The notes under the pieces are model-generated. The model was not told where the DNA came from, ran no database searches, and saw nothing but the letters and a program-made list of their open reading frames with translations. From an uncultured Monoglobus sp. (GTDB lineage Bacteria; Bacillota; Clostridia; Monoglobales; Monoglobaceae), in the NCBI GenBank assembly GCA_947630135.1, contig CANRGH010000003.1, positions 1-64,000 on the forward strand: 64,000 nucleotides of DNA, written 5' to 3'. How positions within the stretch are numbered: the first letter of the stretch is position 1; the number at the start of each line of letters is the position of its first letter. Made by a program: the position numbers and the translations under genes. This document shows, piece after piece, positions 8,861-15,349 of this stretch.

Positions 8861-8966
8861 ATAAAAACTCACGCGCCCCCTTTGTGGGGACGCGACAACA
8901 ACATAATAATTTCTAAAATTTCAACTCACGCGCTTTTTAAAGCGCGGCTGATCCTTTTCGGGATCA
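8861..8966 (-). ncRNA. Mini-CRISPR: candidate Cas-regulating guide RNA (CreR-like)
   Basis: Read on the minus strand this holds a 5' hairpin TGATCC/GGATCA (8949-8966), degenerate repeat A (8948-8918), a 21-nt spacer (8917-8897) and degenerate repeat B (8896-8861). Repeat A keeps the exact 11-nt handle TGAGTTGAAAT and an 8-bp stem CGCGCTTT/AAAGCGCG whose sequence differs from the array stem, so the stem is conserved by compensation. Repeat B has a 9-bp stem CGCGTCCCC/GGGGGCGCG with one G-U pair and a changed handle TGAGTTTTTAT, which makes it look like a terminator. The spacer matches the cas3 leader. Processing by Cas5c and loading into Cascade are inferred. A simple decayed array is less likely, because the stems, the handle, the promoter and the target match are all kept. 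Confidence 0.85.
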
Positions 8967-8971
8967 ATTAT

Positions 8972-9000
8972 ATTATATCATAATCGCGCAAAAGTGTCAA
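8972..9000 (-). promoter_or_regulatory. Perfect consensus promoter of the mini-CRISPR
   Basis: Minus-strand TTGACA (8995-9000), exactly 17 bp, TATAAT (8972-8977). Both boxes match SigA consensus perfectly, stronger than the cas3 promoter itself. The predicted start is at 8966-8964, so the RNA would open with the small hairpin and enter degenerate repeat A within about 20 nt. Confidence 0.9.
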
Positions 9001-9090
9001 CACGGTTTACATGTCGCATTTTTGATTTTATTATAACATATTTTATTTACAAAAAAATGTACATGTTTTCTCGAGACATAACAGCGCGGT

Positions 9091-9112
9091 GCCGGGACAA
9101 AAACGCCCCGGC
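9091..9112. other. Stem-loop without a U-tract
   Basis: GCCGGG (9091-9096) pairs with CCCGGC (9107-9112) across a 10-nt A-rich loop. It lies between the mini-CRISPR promoter and the small gene at 9155. Neither strand has a good T-run after it, so it is at best a weak terminator. I see no gene in 9001-9154. Confidence 0.4.
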
Positions 9113-9154
9113 CTCGCATCGGTTTGAGAAGAAAAATTTTAATATAGGAGATTT

Positions 9155-9385
9155 TTATTTATAAAATGTAATTTTTTCACCGTTTGACAGGGTGCAGGTG
9201 TGCTGATTGAGTCCTTGCTGCGGTTTGCTCACATACGGCTTGTTGGTTCTGACGTCTCTGAGACCGGTGTTTGACGGGTATGAGTCATAGCCTTTGCTTA
9301 TCGCCCATTGCCGCATCTCTATATCCTGATTAGTCTCTTTAATTAATTGATAACCGAAATAGATTATCGCGATAAGTATCATCAT
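9155..9385 (-). CDS. Small membrane-anchored protein of unknown function
   Basis: A 76-residue open frame behind a good RBS (GGGAGGAAT) at the right distance from the tandem ATG codons at 9380-9385. Residues 2-14 are hydrophobic (MILIAIIYFGYQL) and probably one N-terminal membrane segment; the rest is polar with the C-terminal stretch CTLSNGEKITFYK. I do not recognise the family. It lies on the same strand as the cas operon and the mini-CRISPR, 155 bp upstream of the mini-CRISPR promoter. No intrinsic terminator is clear after it. It could be a regulator or toxin-like peptide, but nothing in the sequence shows that. Confidence 0.6.
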   Translation of the reverse strand: MMILIAIIYFGYQLIKETNQDIEMRQWAISKGYDSYPSNTGLRDVRTNKPYVSKPQQGLNQHTCTLSNGEKITFYK

Positions 9386-9467
9386 TTTTATTCCTCCCGT
9401 GAATTGTTTTTTGTTTATGATATAAGTATATCATGGGCGGTGTGCAAAAAATTGCGCCGGGAAAATA

Positions 9468-9496
9468 TTGATTAAAAATAATTTTTATGGTATAAT
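9468..9496 (+). promoter_or_regulatory. Promoter of the acetyltransferase gene
   Basis: TTGATT (9468-9473), 17 bp, TATAAT (9491-9496). The predicted start is about 18-20 bp upstream of the TTG start codon, and the RBS GGAGG lies at 9508-9512, so the leader is very short. Confidence 0.85.
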
Positions 9497-9520
9497 CGCT
9501 ATAATACGGAGGCGATAAAA

Positions 9521-10108
9521 TTGACAGAAAAAGAAAAAGCGGCGCTGGGATACTTATACAACGCCAATTATGACAAGGAAATTCTGGCTGACATCAGCCG
9601 CTGCAATGATATATGCTTTGAGTTTAACAAGCTCCGCCCGTCCGATCGCGGCGCGCAGGAAAAGCTGCTTCGGCAAATTTTCGGCAAGGCGGGCGAAAGC
9701 CCGATCGTGAACGCGCCGTTTTGGTGTGATTACGGATACAACACAACGGTCGGGGACCATTTTTTTGCCAATCGCAACTGCCAGATCCTGGACGGCGGCA
9801 AGATTACGTTTGGCGATAATGTTTTTATCGCGCCCAACTGCTGCTTCACAACGGCGGAGCATGCCCTCGACCCCGATCAGAGGAAAGAGGGGCTTGAGGT
9901 CGCCCTTCCGATAACCGTCGGCAGCAACGTCTGGATAGGCGCGGGCTCAACGATCCTGGGCGGCGTCACGATCGGCGACAACTCGGTCATCGGCGCGGGC
10001 TCTGTGGTGACAAAAGACGTTCCATCGGGAGTTATCGCGGTCGGCGTTCCGTGCCGCGTTATGCGTGAGATCACCGAGGCCGACAAAGACCGTTACCCGC
10101 ACAGATAA
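9521..10108 (+). CDS. Maltose/galactoside O-acetyltransferase family protein
   Basis: A 195-residue left-handed beta-helix acetyltransferase of the Maa/LacA type. The N-terminal helical cap (residues 1-55) resembles the maltose acetyltransferase cap domain. Hexapeptide repeats follow (VGSNVWIGAGSTILGGVTIG and neighbours), and the catalytic histidine is H114 in TTAEHALDP. Such enzymes move acetyl groups from acetyl-CoA to sugar hydroxyls; the real substrate is not readable from sequence. It starts with TTG, chosen because GGAGG sits 8 bp upstream. Its GC is higher than that of the island genes that follow. Confidence 0.9.
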   Translation: MTEKEKAALGYLYNANYDKEILADISRCNDICFEFNKLRPSDRGAQEKLLRQIFGKAGESPIVNAPFWCDYGYNTTVGDHFFANRNCQILDGGKITFGDNVFIAPNCCFTTAEHALDPDQRKEGLEVALPITVGSNVWIGAGSTILGGVTIGDNSVIGAGSVVTKDVPSGVIAVGVPCRVMREITEADKDRYPHR

Positions 10109-10193
10109 TGATAAAAAACGGATTGAACGGCATAGTAGGTTTTGTGATATAATACGAAAAGTACAAATCGGAATTTGGAGGGGCGAAAAAATA

Positions 10194-10892
10194 ATGAGAA
10201 AAGTAATCGGTGTCATGCCGCTTTATGACGATGAAAAAAAGAGCTACTGGATGCTGCCGGGATACATGAAAATGTTGGAGGCGGAAAACGCTATACCATT
10301 AATGCTGCCTCTTACTTCCAAAACAAAGGAGTTAGATTATTTTCTTGAAATATGCGGTGGATTTCTGCTGACCGGCGGCCATGATGTGTCTCCGACCGTT
10401 TATCATGCCGAGCGCAAACCGTGGTGCGGCCCATGCTGCAAATTACGGGATGAAATGGAGCGATATATCTTAACGAATGTAGTAGAAATGGATAAATCTG
10501 TGTTAGGTATCTGCCGGGGTATTCAATTTATGAATTCTCTCTATGGCGGGACTTTATACCAAGATTTAGCAACAGAGAATAACAGTTGTGTCAACCATCA
10601 CATGAAGCCGCCGTACAACAGGGCGGCACATCAAGTCACAATACTAACCGATACGCCACTCTATGATATTTTAGGCAAGGAGCAAATGGGAGTAAACAGC
10701 TATCACCACCAAGCGATCAGAAAGCTGTCGCCTGCATTTAATAAAATGGCAATATCGGAAGACGGCTTAATTGAAAGTATATATATGCCGTCTCATAAGT
10801 TTATAGTGGGTGTTCAATGGCATCCTGAATTTTCATATGATGTTGATGAAGACAGTAAAAAGCTGATAAATGCTTTCGTAGCTTCGATTTAA
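10194..10892 (+). CDS. Class I glutamine amidotransferase-like (gamma-glutamyl-GABA hydrolase family)
   Basis: A 232-residue peptidase C26 / PuuD-type protein. The nucleophile is C107 in LGICRGIQF and the rest of the triad is H210 and E212 in VQWHPEF. Family members cleave gamma-glutamyl amides such as gamma-glutamyl-GABA; the substrate here is unknown and no polyamine genes are nearby. The start is the ATG at 10194 behind GGAGGGG; the frame is open upstream but lacks an RBS. A TATAAT box lies at 10148-10153, and the leader contains the motif AAATCGGAATTTGGAGG shared with other units of this island. Confidence 0.9.
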   Translation: MRKVIGVMPLYDDEKKSYWMLPGYMKMLEAENAIPLMLPLTSKTKELDYFLEICGGFLLTGGHDVSPTVYHAERKPWCGPCCKLRDEMERYILTNVVEMDKSVLGICRGIQFMNSLYGGTLYQDLATENNSCVNHHMKPPYNRAAHQVTILTDTPLYDILGKEQMGVNSYHHQAIRKLSPAFNKMAISEDGLIESIYMPSHKFIVGVQWHPEFSYDVDEDSKKLINAFVASI

Positions 10893-10937
10893 CAATTTCC
10901 CGTTTGTAGAGCGGATAAAAACTGAACATCACAATCC

Positions 10938-10964
10938 GGAGCAATCGCAAAGTTGCTCTTTTTT
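10938..10964 (+). terminator. Terminator, island copy 1
   Basis: GAGCAA (10939-10944) pairs with TTGCTC (10953-10958), then six T. This is the first of five near-identical GAGCAATCGA...TTGCTC terminators in the 10.9-15.3 kb island. Confidence 0.85.
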
Positions 10965-10972
10965 GCGAAGTA

Positions 10973-11015
10973 TTGATTTTTTTTCGGCGGGCATGATATG
11001 ATTATTCCGTAATCA
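10973..11015 (+). promoter_or_regulatory. Promoter with palindromic operator, island copy 1
   Basis: TTGATT (10973-10978), 18 bp, TATGAT (10997-11002), overlapped by the dyad TGATTA-TTCCG-TAATCA (10999-11015). Two more copies with 17-bp spacing and longer arms occur at 11790 and 14344. Confidence 0.75.
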
Positions 11016-11062
11016 AACAGAACATTAACTTGGTGTTTGCGTAAAGGAGTGGATGTAATATT

Positions 11063-11698
11063 ATGTATTATTATCATATGACAGCGTTAAACAATCTTTG
11101 TTCTATTGCGGCACAGGGATTGGTGCCTAAAAATGAAACTAACGGCAAACTGATCGGAGATGAAAAAATTAAGGTATTTTTCTCTGAAGGATTTGAGGGC
11201 GCGATTGCTCTATATGTGGATTTTGATATTGTATTTCGTAGAATACGAAAAGAGCAGATGAATGCGGCAGATGAGTCCGTAAAAAAGAAAGTTCTGAAAT
11301 CGAACAATCTCTCTGATTTTTTGGGCGAGGGAGTTTATTTACGGTTTGACGGAACAGGAATCAAGAATGAAAGAAATTTTGAAAACGGCTGTACCGATAT
11401 GACGATCATGCCCGAAAAAATAAGTGTATGTGTCTTGCGAAACGAACATGATAATTCGATTATATTCTCAAGATTTGAGATAATTAAATACATGATGGCG
11501 AAAACTAAGCCCGAACAGATAAAATACTATGGAGCAAGCTATAAAAACTCGCCCGGTTTTTTAGAAGCAACAAGACGAATACAAGAAAAAGTGAAAAACT
11601 ATTATAAAGACCATCAAACAGAGATCGCACAATATGATAATTGCGTTTTCATATTGGATTTTATTGACTTAAAAGACTTTGTTGATAAATTCTTATAA
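11063..11698 (+). CDS. Hypothetical protein, possibly ADP-ribosyltransferase-like fold
   Basis: A 211-residue soluble protein behind AAAGGAGTGG. I do not recognise a named family. The N-terminus (YYYHMTALNNLCSIAAQGLVP) resembles in pattern the His-start and NL-x-SI-x-x-x-GL segment of several ADP-ribosyltransferase-fold proteins, but the match is loose and the claim is weak. A later motif is YFxF-like, FFSEGFEGAIALYVDF. The gene is AT-rich, a single-gene unit with its own promoter and terminator, which suggests recent transfer. There is no partner antitoxin next to it. Confidence 0.6.
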   Translation: MYYYHMTALNNLCSIAAQGLVPKNETNGKLIGDEKIKVFFSEGFEGAIALYVDFDIVFRRIRKEQMNAADESVKKKVLKSNNLSDFLGEGVYLRFDGTGIKNERNFENGCTDMTIMPEKISVCVLRNEHDNSIIFSRFEIIKYMMAKTKPEQIKYYGASYKNSPGFLEATRRIQEKVKNYYKDHQTEIAQYDNCVFILDFIDLKDFVDKFL

Positions 11699-11751
11699 AA
11701 CAATAATTCAGATCCTCATTTGACAAGCAAAAATTTGAATACCGCGATCGA

Positions 11752-11778
11752 GAGCAATCGAAAATCGGTTGCTCTTTT
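11752..11778 (+). terminator. Terminator, island copy 2
   Basis: GAGCAA (11752-11757) pairs with TTGCTC (11769-11774), then TTTT. It is preceded by ATACCGCGATCGA, which recurs exactly before the terminator at 15250. Confidence 0.85.
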
Positions 11779-11789
11779 GTTCCGCCGTG

Positions 11790-11831
11790 TTGACTTTTTG
11801 CGGTTGGTATGGTATGATTATTTCATAATCA
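11790..11831 (+). promoter_or_regulatory. Promoter with palindromic operator, island copy 2
   Basis: TTGACT (11790-11795), 17 bp, TATGAT (11813-11818), overlapped by the perfect dyad TGATTAT-TTC-ATAATCA (11815-11831). The motif GATAAATCGGGATTT follows near 11840. The transcript to the ATG at 12048 would have a leader of over 200 nt, in which I see no clear gene. Confidence 0.8.
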
Positions 11832-12047
11832 AAAAGAACGATAAATCGGGATTTGAATTTGTCAAAATCTTAGATTGTTACTACCCGATATAGAGTGATA
11901 TTATAATCCTCCAAAAGCCTTGAAACTAAAGGATTTATCGCAGTTTACTCACCTTGTTCCCTTACATGGTTTCACACGAATTTACCTTCGCCCTGCATCT
12001 AATAAGGGCGAATACAAGGGAAAATTGCAGAAAGTGCAGGAAAGAAA

Positions 12048-12599
12048 ATGAAATTATTATTTATGATTGGAAATGCCGCTGTGGGCAAAATGACCGTCGG
12101 CCAAGAGTTGGCGAAAATAACCGGGTTGAGATTGTTTCACAATCATATGACCATTGAACCGGTCATTAAAATTTTTGGACAGTATAACGGCGCAGCGATA
12201 AATAGGCTTCGTCAGGTTGTGTTTGAGGAGTTTGCCAAGACGGATAATTATGGGATGATTTTCACCTATATGTGGGCTTTTGACCAGCAGTCTGACTGGG
12301 ATTATGTGGAGTATGTAAAAAATATTTTTATGCCATACGATACGGAGTTCTACTATGTAGAGCTTGTTGTCTCCCGTGAAGTTCGCTTAAAGAGAAACGC
12401 AACGGATAATCGCCTTCAAAATAAAGTGTCAAAAAGAAATGTTCCGGTGTCCAACCAAAGACTGATAGATGATGATAAAAAATATCGCCTTGAGAGTATG
12501 GACGGGGAAATTCCATTTGAAAATTACATGAAGATTGACAACACAAATCTTGCGCCTGATGTTGTTGCGCAGATGATAAAAAATCAATTTGATCTTTGA
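12048..12599 (+). CDS. P-loop kinase-like protein (AAA family, shikimate-kinase-like)
   Basis: A 183-residue protein with an N-terminal P-loop MIGNAAVGKMTVGQEL, residues 6-20. The residue after the lysine is M with T next, a variant seen in a group of small AAA-type putative kinases. An LFHNHMTIEPV segment (about 29-39) fits the substrate or NMP-binding region of that group. No characterised substrate is known to me. It starts at an ATG behind AGGAAAG. It is another single-gene unit of the AT-rich island, with a repeated motif AAGGGCGAATACAAGGGAAAA in its leader that recurs degenerately after the gene near 12740. Confidence 0.7.
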   Translation: MKLLFMIGNAAVGKMTVGQELAKITGLRLFHNHMTIEPVIKIFGQYNGAAINRLRQVVFEEFAKTDNYGMIFTYMWAFDQQSDWDYVEYVKNIFMPYDTEFYYVELVVSREVRLKRNATDNRLQNKVSKRNVPVSNQRLIDDDKKYRLESMDGEIPFENYMKIDNTNLAPDVVAQMIKNQFDL

Positions 12600-12857
12600 T
12601 TCAAATAGCGGATGTTCTGAGTACAAACTATAAGTTTGCGCGAGGGGGTGTATTTCGCTCTCAAATGTCGGGAGCGGATTACTTTCCGAAAAAAGTAGCT
12701 TGGCATTTGAATCAATGAATCCCCTTATTTCGTCTCGTAAGGGCAAAAACAAGGGAAAACACATGGGATTTGAGCTTTTAACAGGCGAAACGCCTTGGAA
12801 TGACAGGGCTTTCAGAGGACGACTAAGATAAATCGGGATTTACGGAGGCGAGATGTT
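12600..12857 (+). other. Non-coding gap with partial repeat of the kinase leader
   Basis: No gene seen. It contains GTAAGGGCAAAAACAAGGG (12739-12757), a degenerate copy of the kinase leader motif near 12003, and then GATAAATCGGGATTTACGG at 12829 shared with the other island units. The mix suggests past recombination between unit boundaries. Confidence 0.5.
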
Positions 12858-13291
12858 ATGATAAGAGAAATTGCAGAAAACGATTTTGACGGTCTTTTGT
12901 CGCTTTATATGCAGCTGCACGATAATCCTTTCCCAGATAAGGATAACAGAATTATAGCAATATGGAATAATATTCTTAATGACAAAAATCATCATATAAT
13001 AGTTGCGAATGAAAACGGTATTTTGGTATCCTCTTGTGTATGTGTTATTATTCCGAATTTGACACGAGGACAACGTCCATACGCTCTGATTGAAAACGTT
13101 ATTACCGACAAAAAATACAGAAAAAGGGTTATGCGACAGCTTGTTTGAATTTTGCAAAAGAAATTGCCAGGCGCGAAAATTGCTACAAGATGATGCTGCT
13201 GACCGGTTCAAAAAATACAGACACCCTATATTTTTATGAACAGGCGGGATATAACAAAAATGATAAGACGGCTTTTATACAATGGCTGTAA
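12858..13291 (+). pseudogene. GNAT acetyltransferase broken by a single frameshift
   Basis: Frame 1 gives residues up to KKYRK then reads RVMRQLV and stops at 13148. Adding one A in the run at about 13121-13126 restores the acetyl-CoA motif YRKKGYATACLNFAKEIARR and then a good GNAT C-terminus (MMLLTGSKNTDTLYFYEQAGY) to a TAA at 13289-13291. The break therefore sits exactly in the CoA-binding loop. It is either a true one-base deletion, a phase-variable A-run or a sequencing error. The RBS (ACGGAGG) and leader are intact. Confidence 0.85.
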
Positions 13292-13332
13292 TTTCCCGTT
13301 TGACGAGCAGATAAAACAAAATACGACAAAAA

Positions 13333-13358
13333 GAGCAATCGACAGGTTGCTCCTTTTT
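13333..13358 (+). terminator. Terminator, island copy 3
   Basis: GAGCAA (13333-13338) pairs with TTGCTC (13347-13352), then C and five T. The stretch before it, ATTTCCCGTTTGACGAGCAG, is nearly the same as the one after the amidotransferase gene at 10895. Confidence 0.85.
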
Positions 13359-13402
13359 GCTGTACGCTTACGCTCCGTCCGAATTCTTGAACCGTAGCTG
13401 TA

Positions 13403-13425
13403 CGAAAATATAGATCATATTTTCG
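13403..13425. repeat. Perfect inverted repeat
   Basis: CGAAAATAT-AGATC-ATATTTTCG, 9-bp arms, in the 276-bp gap between the broken acetyltransferase and the small gene at 13568. It has no T-run on either side, so an operator or recombination relic is as likely as a terminator. I see no gene in this gap. Confidence 0.6.
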
Positions 13426-13567
13426 TTATGGTAGGGTTAAAGCATTTTATCTACACTCGAATTTTGTATCATGCGGAAATAAATTATTGTCCGCTGTTCA
13501 AAAAAATTTTCTGTTTTGCCATTTTGAATGACTCCTTTTTGAAAATTTATGAAAGATGATCAGAAAA

Positions 13568-13882
13568 CTATTGCGATATGAAATATTTGACTGTGTCTGT
13601 AAAATCATCACTGAACCCGGTAAGATCGTCAACGGTAATAGTTTCATCGTACAGCAGTGATAGAATATCCATAAACATCTTACTTTTTTGTACCTTTGCC
13701 AGAACTCCCGGTTTCTTTTTATCGGTTCTGATTCGTTTTTCCAATGCCCAAAATTTTTCGGAAGGAAGCTCGCTGCCGTTCAAAATTTTAACATACTCCC
13801 GAATCAGTCTCCCAATATGTCTTTCTTGCCATTCAGGCAATCTTTTTTTGAACAGTATCCAATCTTTTTTTGAAATTTCCAT
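13568..13882 (-). CDS. Small conserved Firmicute protein (often mislabelled multidrug transporter)
   Basis: A 104-residue soluble, charged protein starting at an ATG behind AGGAGG. The pattern DWxLFKKRLPEWQERHIGRL, then SEKFWALEKRIRTDKKKPGV, matches a widespread small family of Clostridia that databases sometimes call multidrug transporter, although no membrane segment exists. Function unknown. Residues 60-100 have a mostly helical, acidic tail. It runs against the direction of its neighbours. Confidence 0.75.
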   Translation of the reverse strand: MEISKKDWILFKKRLPEWQERHIGRLIREYVKILNGSELPSEKFWALEKRIRTDKKKPGVLAKVQKSKMFMDILSLLYDETITVDDLTGFSDDFTDTVKYFISQ

Positions 13883-13905
13883 ATATCCTCCTATAACATA
13901 AAAAA

Positions 13906-14025
13906 TTATTCACTCAAAGATAAATTCTCATTTGCTTTTTCACAAAATACGTCTTCGGCAAGCAAACAAGGAATAGCCGCTTAAATTGTTTTAACCGCTG
14001 CGTGATATTTTTCATTCATGTTCAT
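13906..14025 (-). pseudogene. Short gene remnant with an in-frame ochre codon
   Basis: Minus strand: MNMNEKYHAAVKTI, then TAA, then in the same frame AAIPCLLAEDVFCEKANENL and a final stop at 13906-13908. One nonsense codon interrupts an otherwise open 39-codon frame. It lies just upstream of the gene at 13568-13882. It may be the start of a lost gene; too short to name. Confidence 0.35.
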
Positions 14026-14143
14026 ACCCCAATTATCATAATATTTTCATATTCTCTTATTGATATTTTTATTATATCGTAAAATCGCAAAAAAAGCAAC
14101 ATCAATACAGAGATTAACTTTTTATAGGCTTCAATTACAAAAA

Positions 14144-14290
14144 ATGCCGAAATCCAGCTTGGCGGACGGAATGGATAAAATATTAGAAGTTTTCTTAAAC
14201 GAAGATATAAGTGAATATTTCTTTTGTAAAACACGAAATATGGCATATAGTGTTGAAATAAATATGTCATTCAGCTATGAGAGCAAATAG
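14144..14290 (+). pseudogene. Possible C-terminal gene fragment
   Basis: A 48-residue frame (MPKSSLADGMDKILEVFLNE...) without RBS or promoter, ending just before an island terminator. Residue composition is protein-like, so I read it as the tail of a degraded island unit. Low confidence. Confidence 0.3.
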
Positions 14291-14299
14291 CATAATCAA

Positions 14300-14329
14300 G
14301 AGTAATCGAAAAAACGGTTGCTCTTTTTT
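14300..14329 (+). terminator. Terminator, island copy 4
   Basis: GAGTAA (14300-14305) pairs with TTGCTC (14318-14323) with one G-U pair, then six T. It closes the remnant at 14144-14290. Confidence 0.8.
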
Positions 14330-14343
14330 GTTGTTCAGTCATA

Positions 14344-14385
14344 TTGCTTTTTTGCGACGGGTATGGTATGATTATTCCATAATCA
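14344..14385 (+). promoter_or_regulatory. Promoter with palindromic operator, island copy 3
   Basis: TTGCTT (14344-14349), 17 bp, TATGAT (14367-14372), overlapped by the perfect dyad TGATTAT-TCC-ATAATCA (14369-14385), then GATAAATCGGAATTTACGG near 14393. It drives the PhzF-like gene. Confidence 0.8.
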
Positions 14386-14423
14386 AATATAATGATAAAT
14401 CGGAATTTACGGAGGAAACCATA

Positions 14424-15206
14424 ATGAAACAATACATCGTGGACGCGTTCACCAACAAACCGTTTTCGGGCAATCCGGCCGCTGTTTGTGTAATGGAAAG
14501 CTGGCCTTCCGAAGAATCCATGATGAAGCTGGCTATGGAAAATAATCTATCAGAGACCGCTTTTATTGTGAAGGAAGAAAAGGGCTATCATCTGCGCTGG
14601 TTTACACCGGGAACGGAAGTTGAACTATGCGGTCATGCGACGCTGGCATCATCGTTTGTGCTTTTTAACTTTTATGAGCCGGACAGCAGTGAAGTAAAAT
14701 TCAACACGCTCAGCGGCGAGTTGACAATACGACGTAAGGGAAATCTGTATGAAATGGATTTCCCCACTTATGAGCTTAAGGAAATCCCGGTTACAGACGC
14801 AATGGAAAAGGCATTTGGAGTGCGTCCGATAAAAGCGTTACTTGGGATTGATTTAATTTGCGTTTTTGATTCTGAAGATACCGTTAGAAATATGAACCCG
14901 GATCAGATGCTTTTGACCGGCATTGAGGGTCGAATTCAGAATGCCACGGCACACGGAACAAAAACCGACTGTGTATCCCGCAGCTTCTGTCCGAAACTTA
15001 GCATCGCGGAAGACCCTGTATGCGGTTCAGCCCATTGTCAGATTGCCGCATTCTGGGCAGAACAGCTGAATAAAAAGGAAATTTATGCTTATCAGGCGTC
15101 AAAGCGCGGCGGTTATCTGCATTGCAGAATGGAAGAAAACAACCGAATCACTATCAGCGGTGAAGCTGTCTTGACAGCAGTTTCCGAAATTGTTGCTGAG
15201 TTGTAA
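14424..15206 (+). CDS. PhzF-family isomerase/epimerase
   Basis: A 260-residue PhzF/YddE-type protein. The start is the ATG at 14424 behind ACGGAGGAAA. The catalytic glutamate lies in NNLSETAF (residue 45), and the C-terminal half has the expected SIAEDPVCGSAHC motif. Members catalyse proton shifts or epimerisation on small chorismate- or amino-acid-like substrates; most bacterial homologues outside phenazine clusters have unknown substrates, and no phenazine genes are here. It is a single-gene unit with the shared promoter and terminator of the island. Confidence 0.9.
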   Translation: MKQYIVDAFTNKPFSGNPAAVCVMESWPSEESMMKLAMENNLSETAFIVKEEKGYHLRWFTPGTEVELCGHATLASSFVLFNFYEPDSSEVKFNTLSGELTIRRKGNLYEMDFPTYELKEIPVTDAMEKAFGVRPIKALLGIDLICVFDSEDTVRNMNPDQMLLTGIEGRIQNATAHGTKTDCVSRSFCPKLSIAEDPVCGSAHCQIAAFWAEQLNKKEIYAYQASKRGGYLHCRMEENNRITISGEAVLTAVSEIVAEL

Positions 15207-15249
15207 ATTAAAGTTTGTCAAGCGGATAAAAACCGAATACCGCGATCGA

Positions 15250-15273
15250 GAGCAATCGAAAGGTTGCTCTTTT
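15250..15273 (+). terminator. Terminator, island copy 5
   Basis: GAGCAA (15250-15255) pairs with TTGCTC (15264-15269), then four T. Preceded by GCGGATAAAAACCGAATACC, the shared 3' tail of the island units. Confidence 0.85.
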
Positions 15274-15297
15274 GCTTAAAAATTTTTAATAAGCATA

Positions 15298-15326
15298 TTG
15301 ACTAACGATAACAAATATGTTATCAT
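15298..15326 (+). promoter_or_regulatory. Toxin-antitoxin promoter with operator
   Basis: TTGACT (15298-15303), 17 bp, TATCAT (15321-15326). A perfect dyad GATAACA-AATA-TGTTATC (15307-15324) covers the spacer and -10 box, the expected place for autorepression by the Xre antitoxin downstream. Confidence 0.85.
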
Positions 15327-15349
15327 ATAACAGAAAGAAGGTGTATAGG

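Noticed and set aside
8861-8948. Plain decayed end of an old CRISPR array
   Set aside because: Stems are conserved by compensation, one handle is exact, and a perfect promoter and a target match exist; decay would not preserve all of these.
8861-9154. A CreTA-type toxin-antitoxin RNA pair (guide repressing a toxin) instead of a cas autorepressor
   Set aside because: I found no toxin-like RNA or promoter that the spacer matches; the only local match is the cas3 leader. The small gene at 9155 is not matched by the spacer.
10893-15280. Integron cassette array with attC sites
   Set aside because: No RYYYAAC...GTTRRRY pairs and no integrase gene in the window; the shared flanks are terminators and promoters instead.
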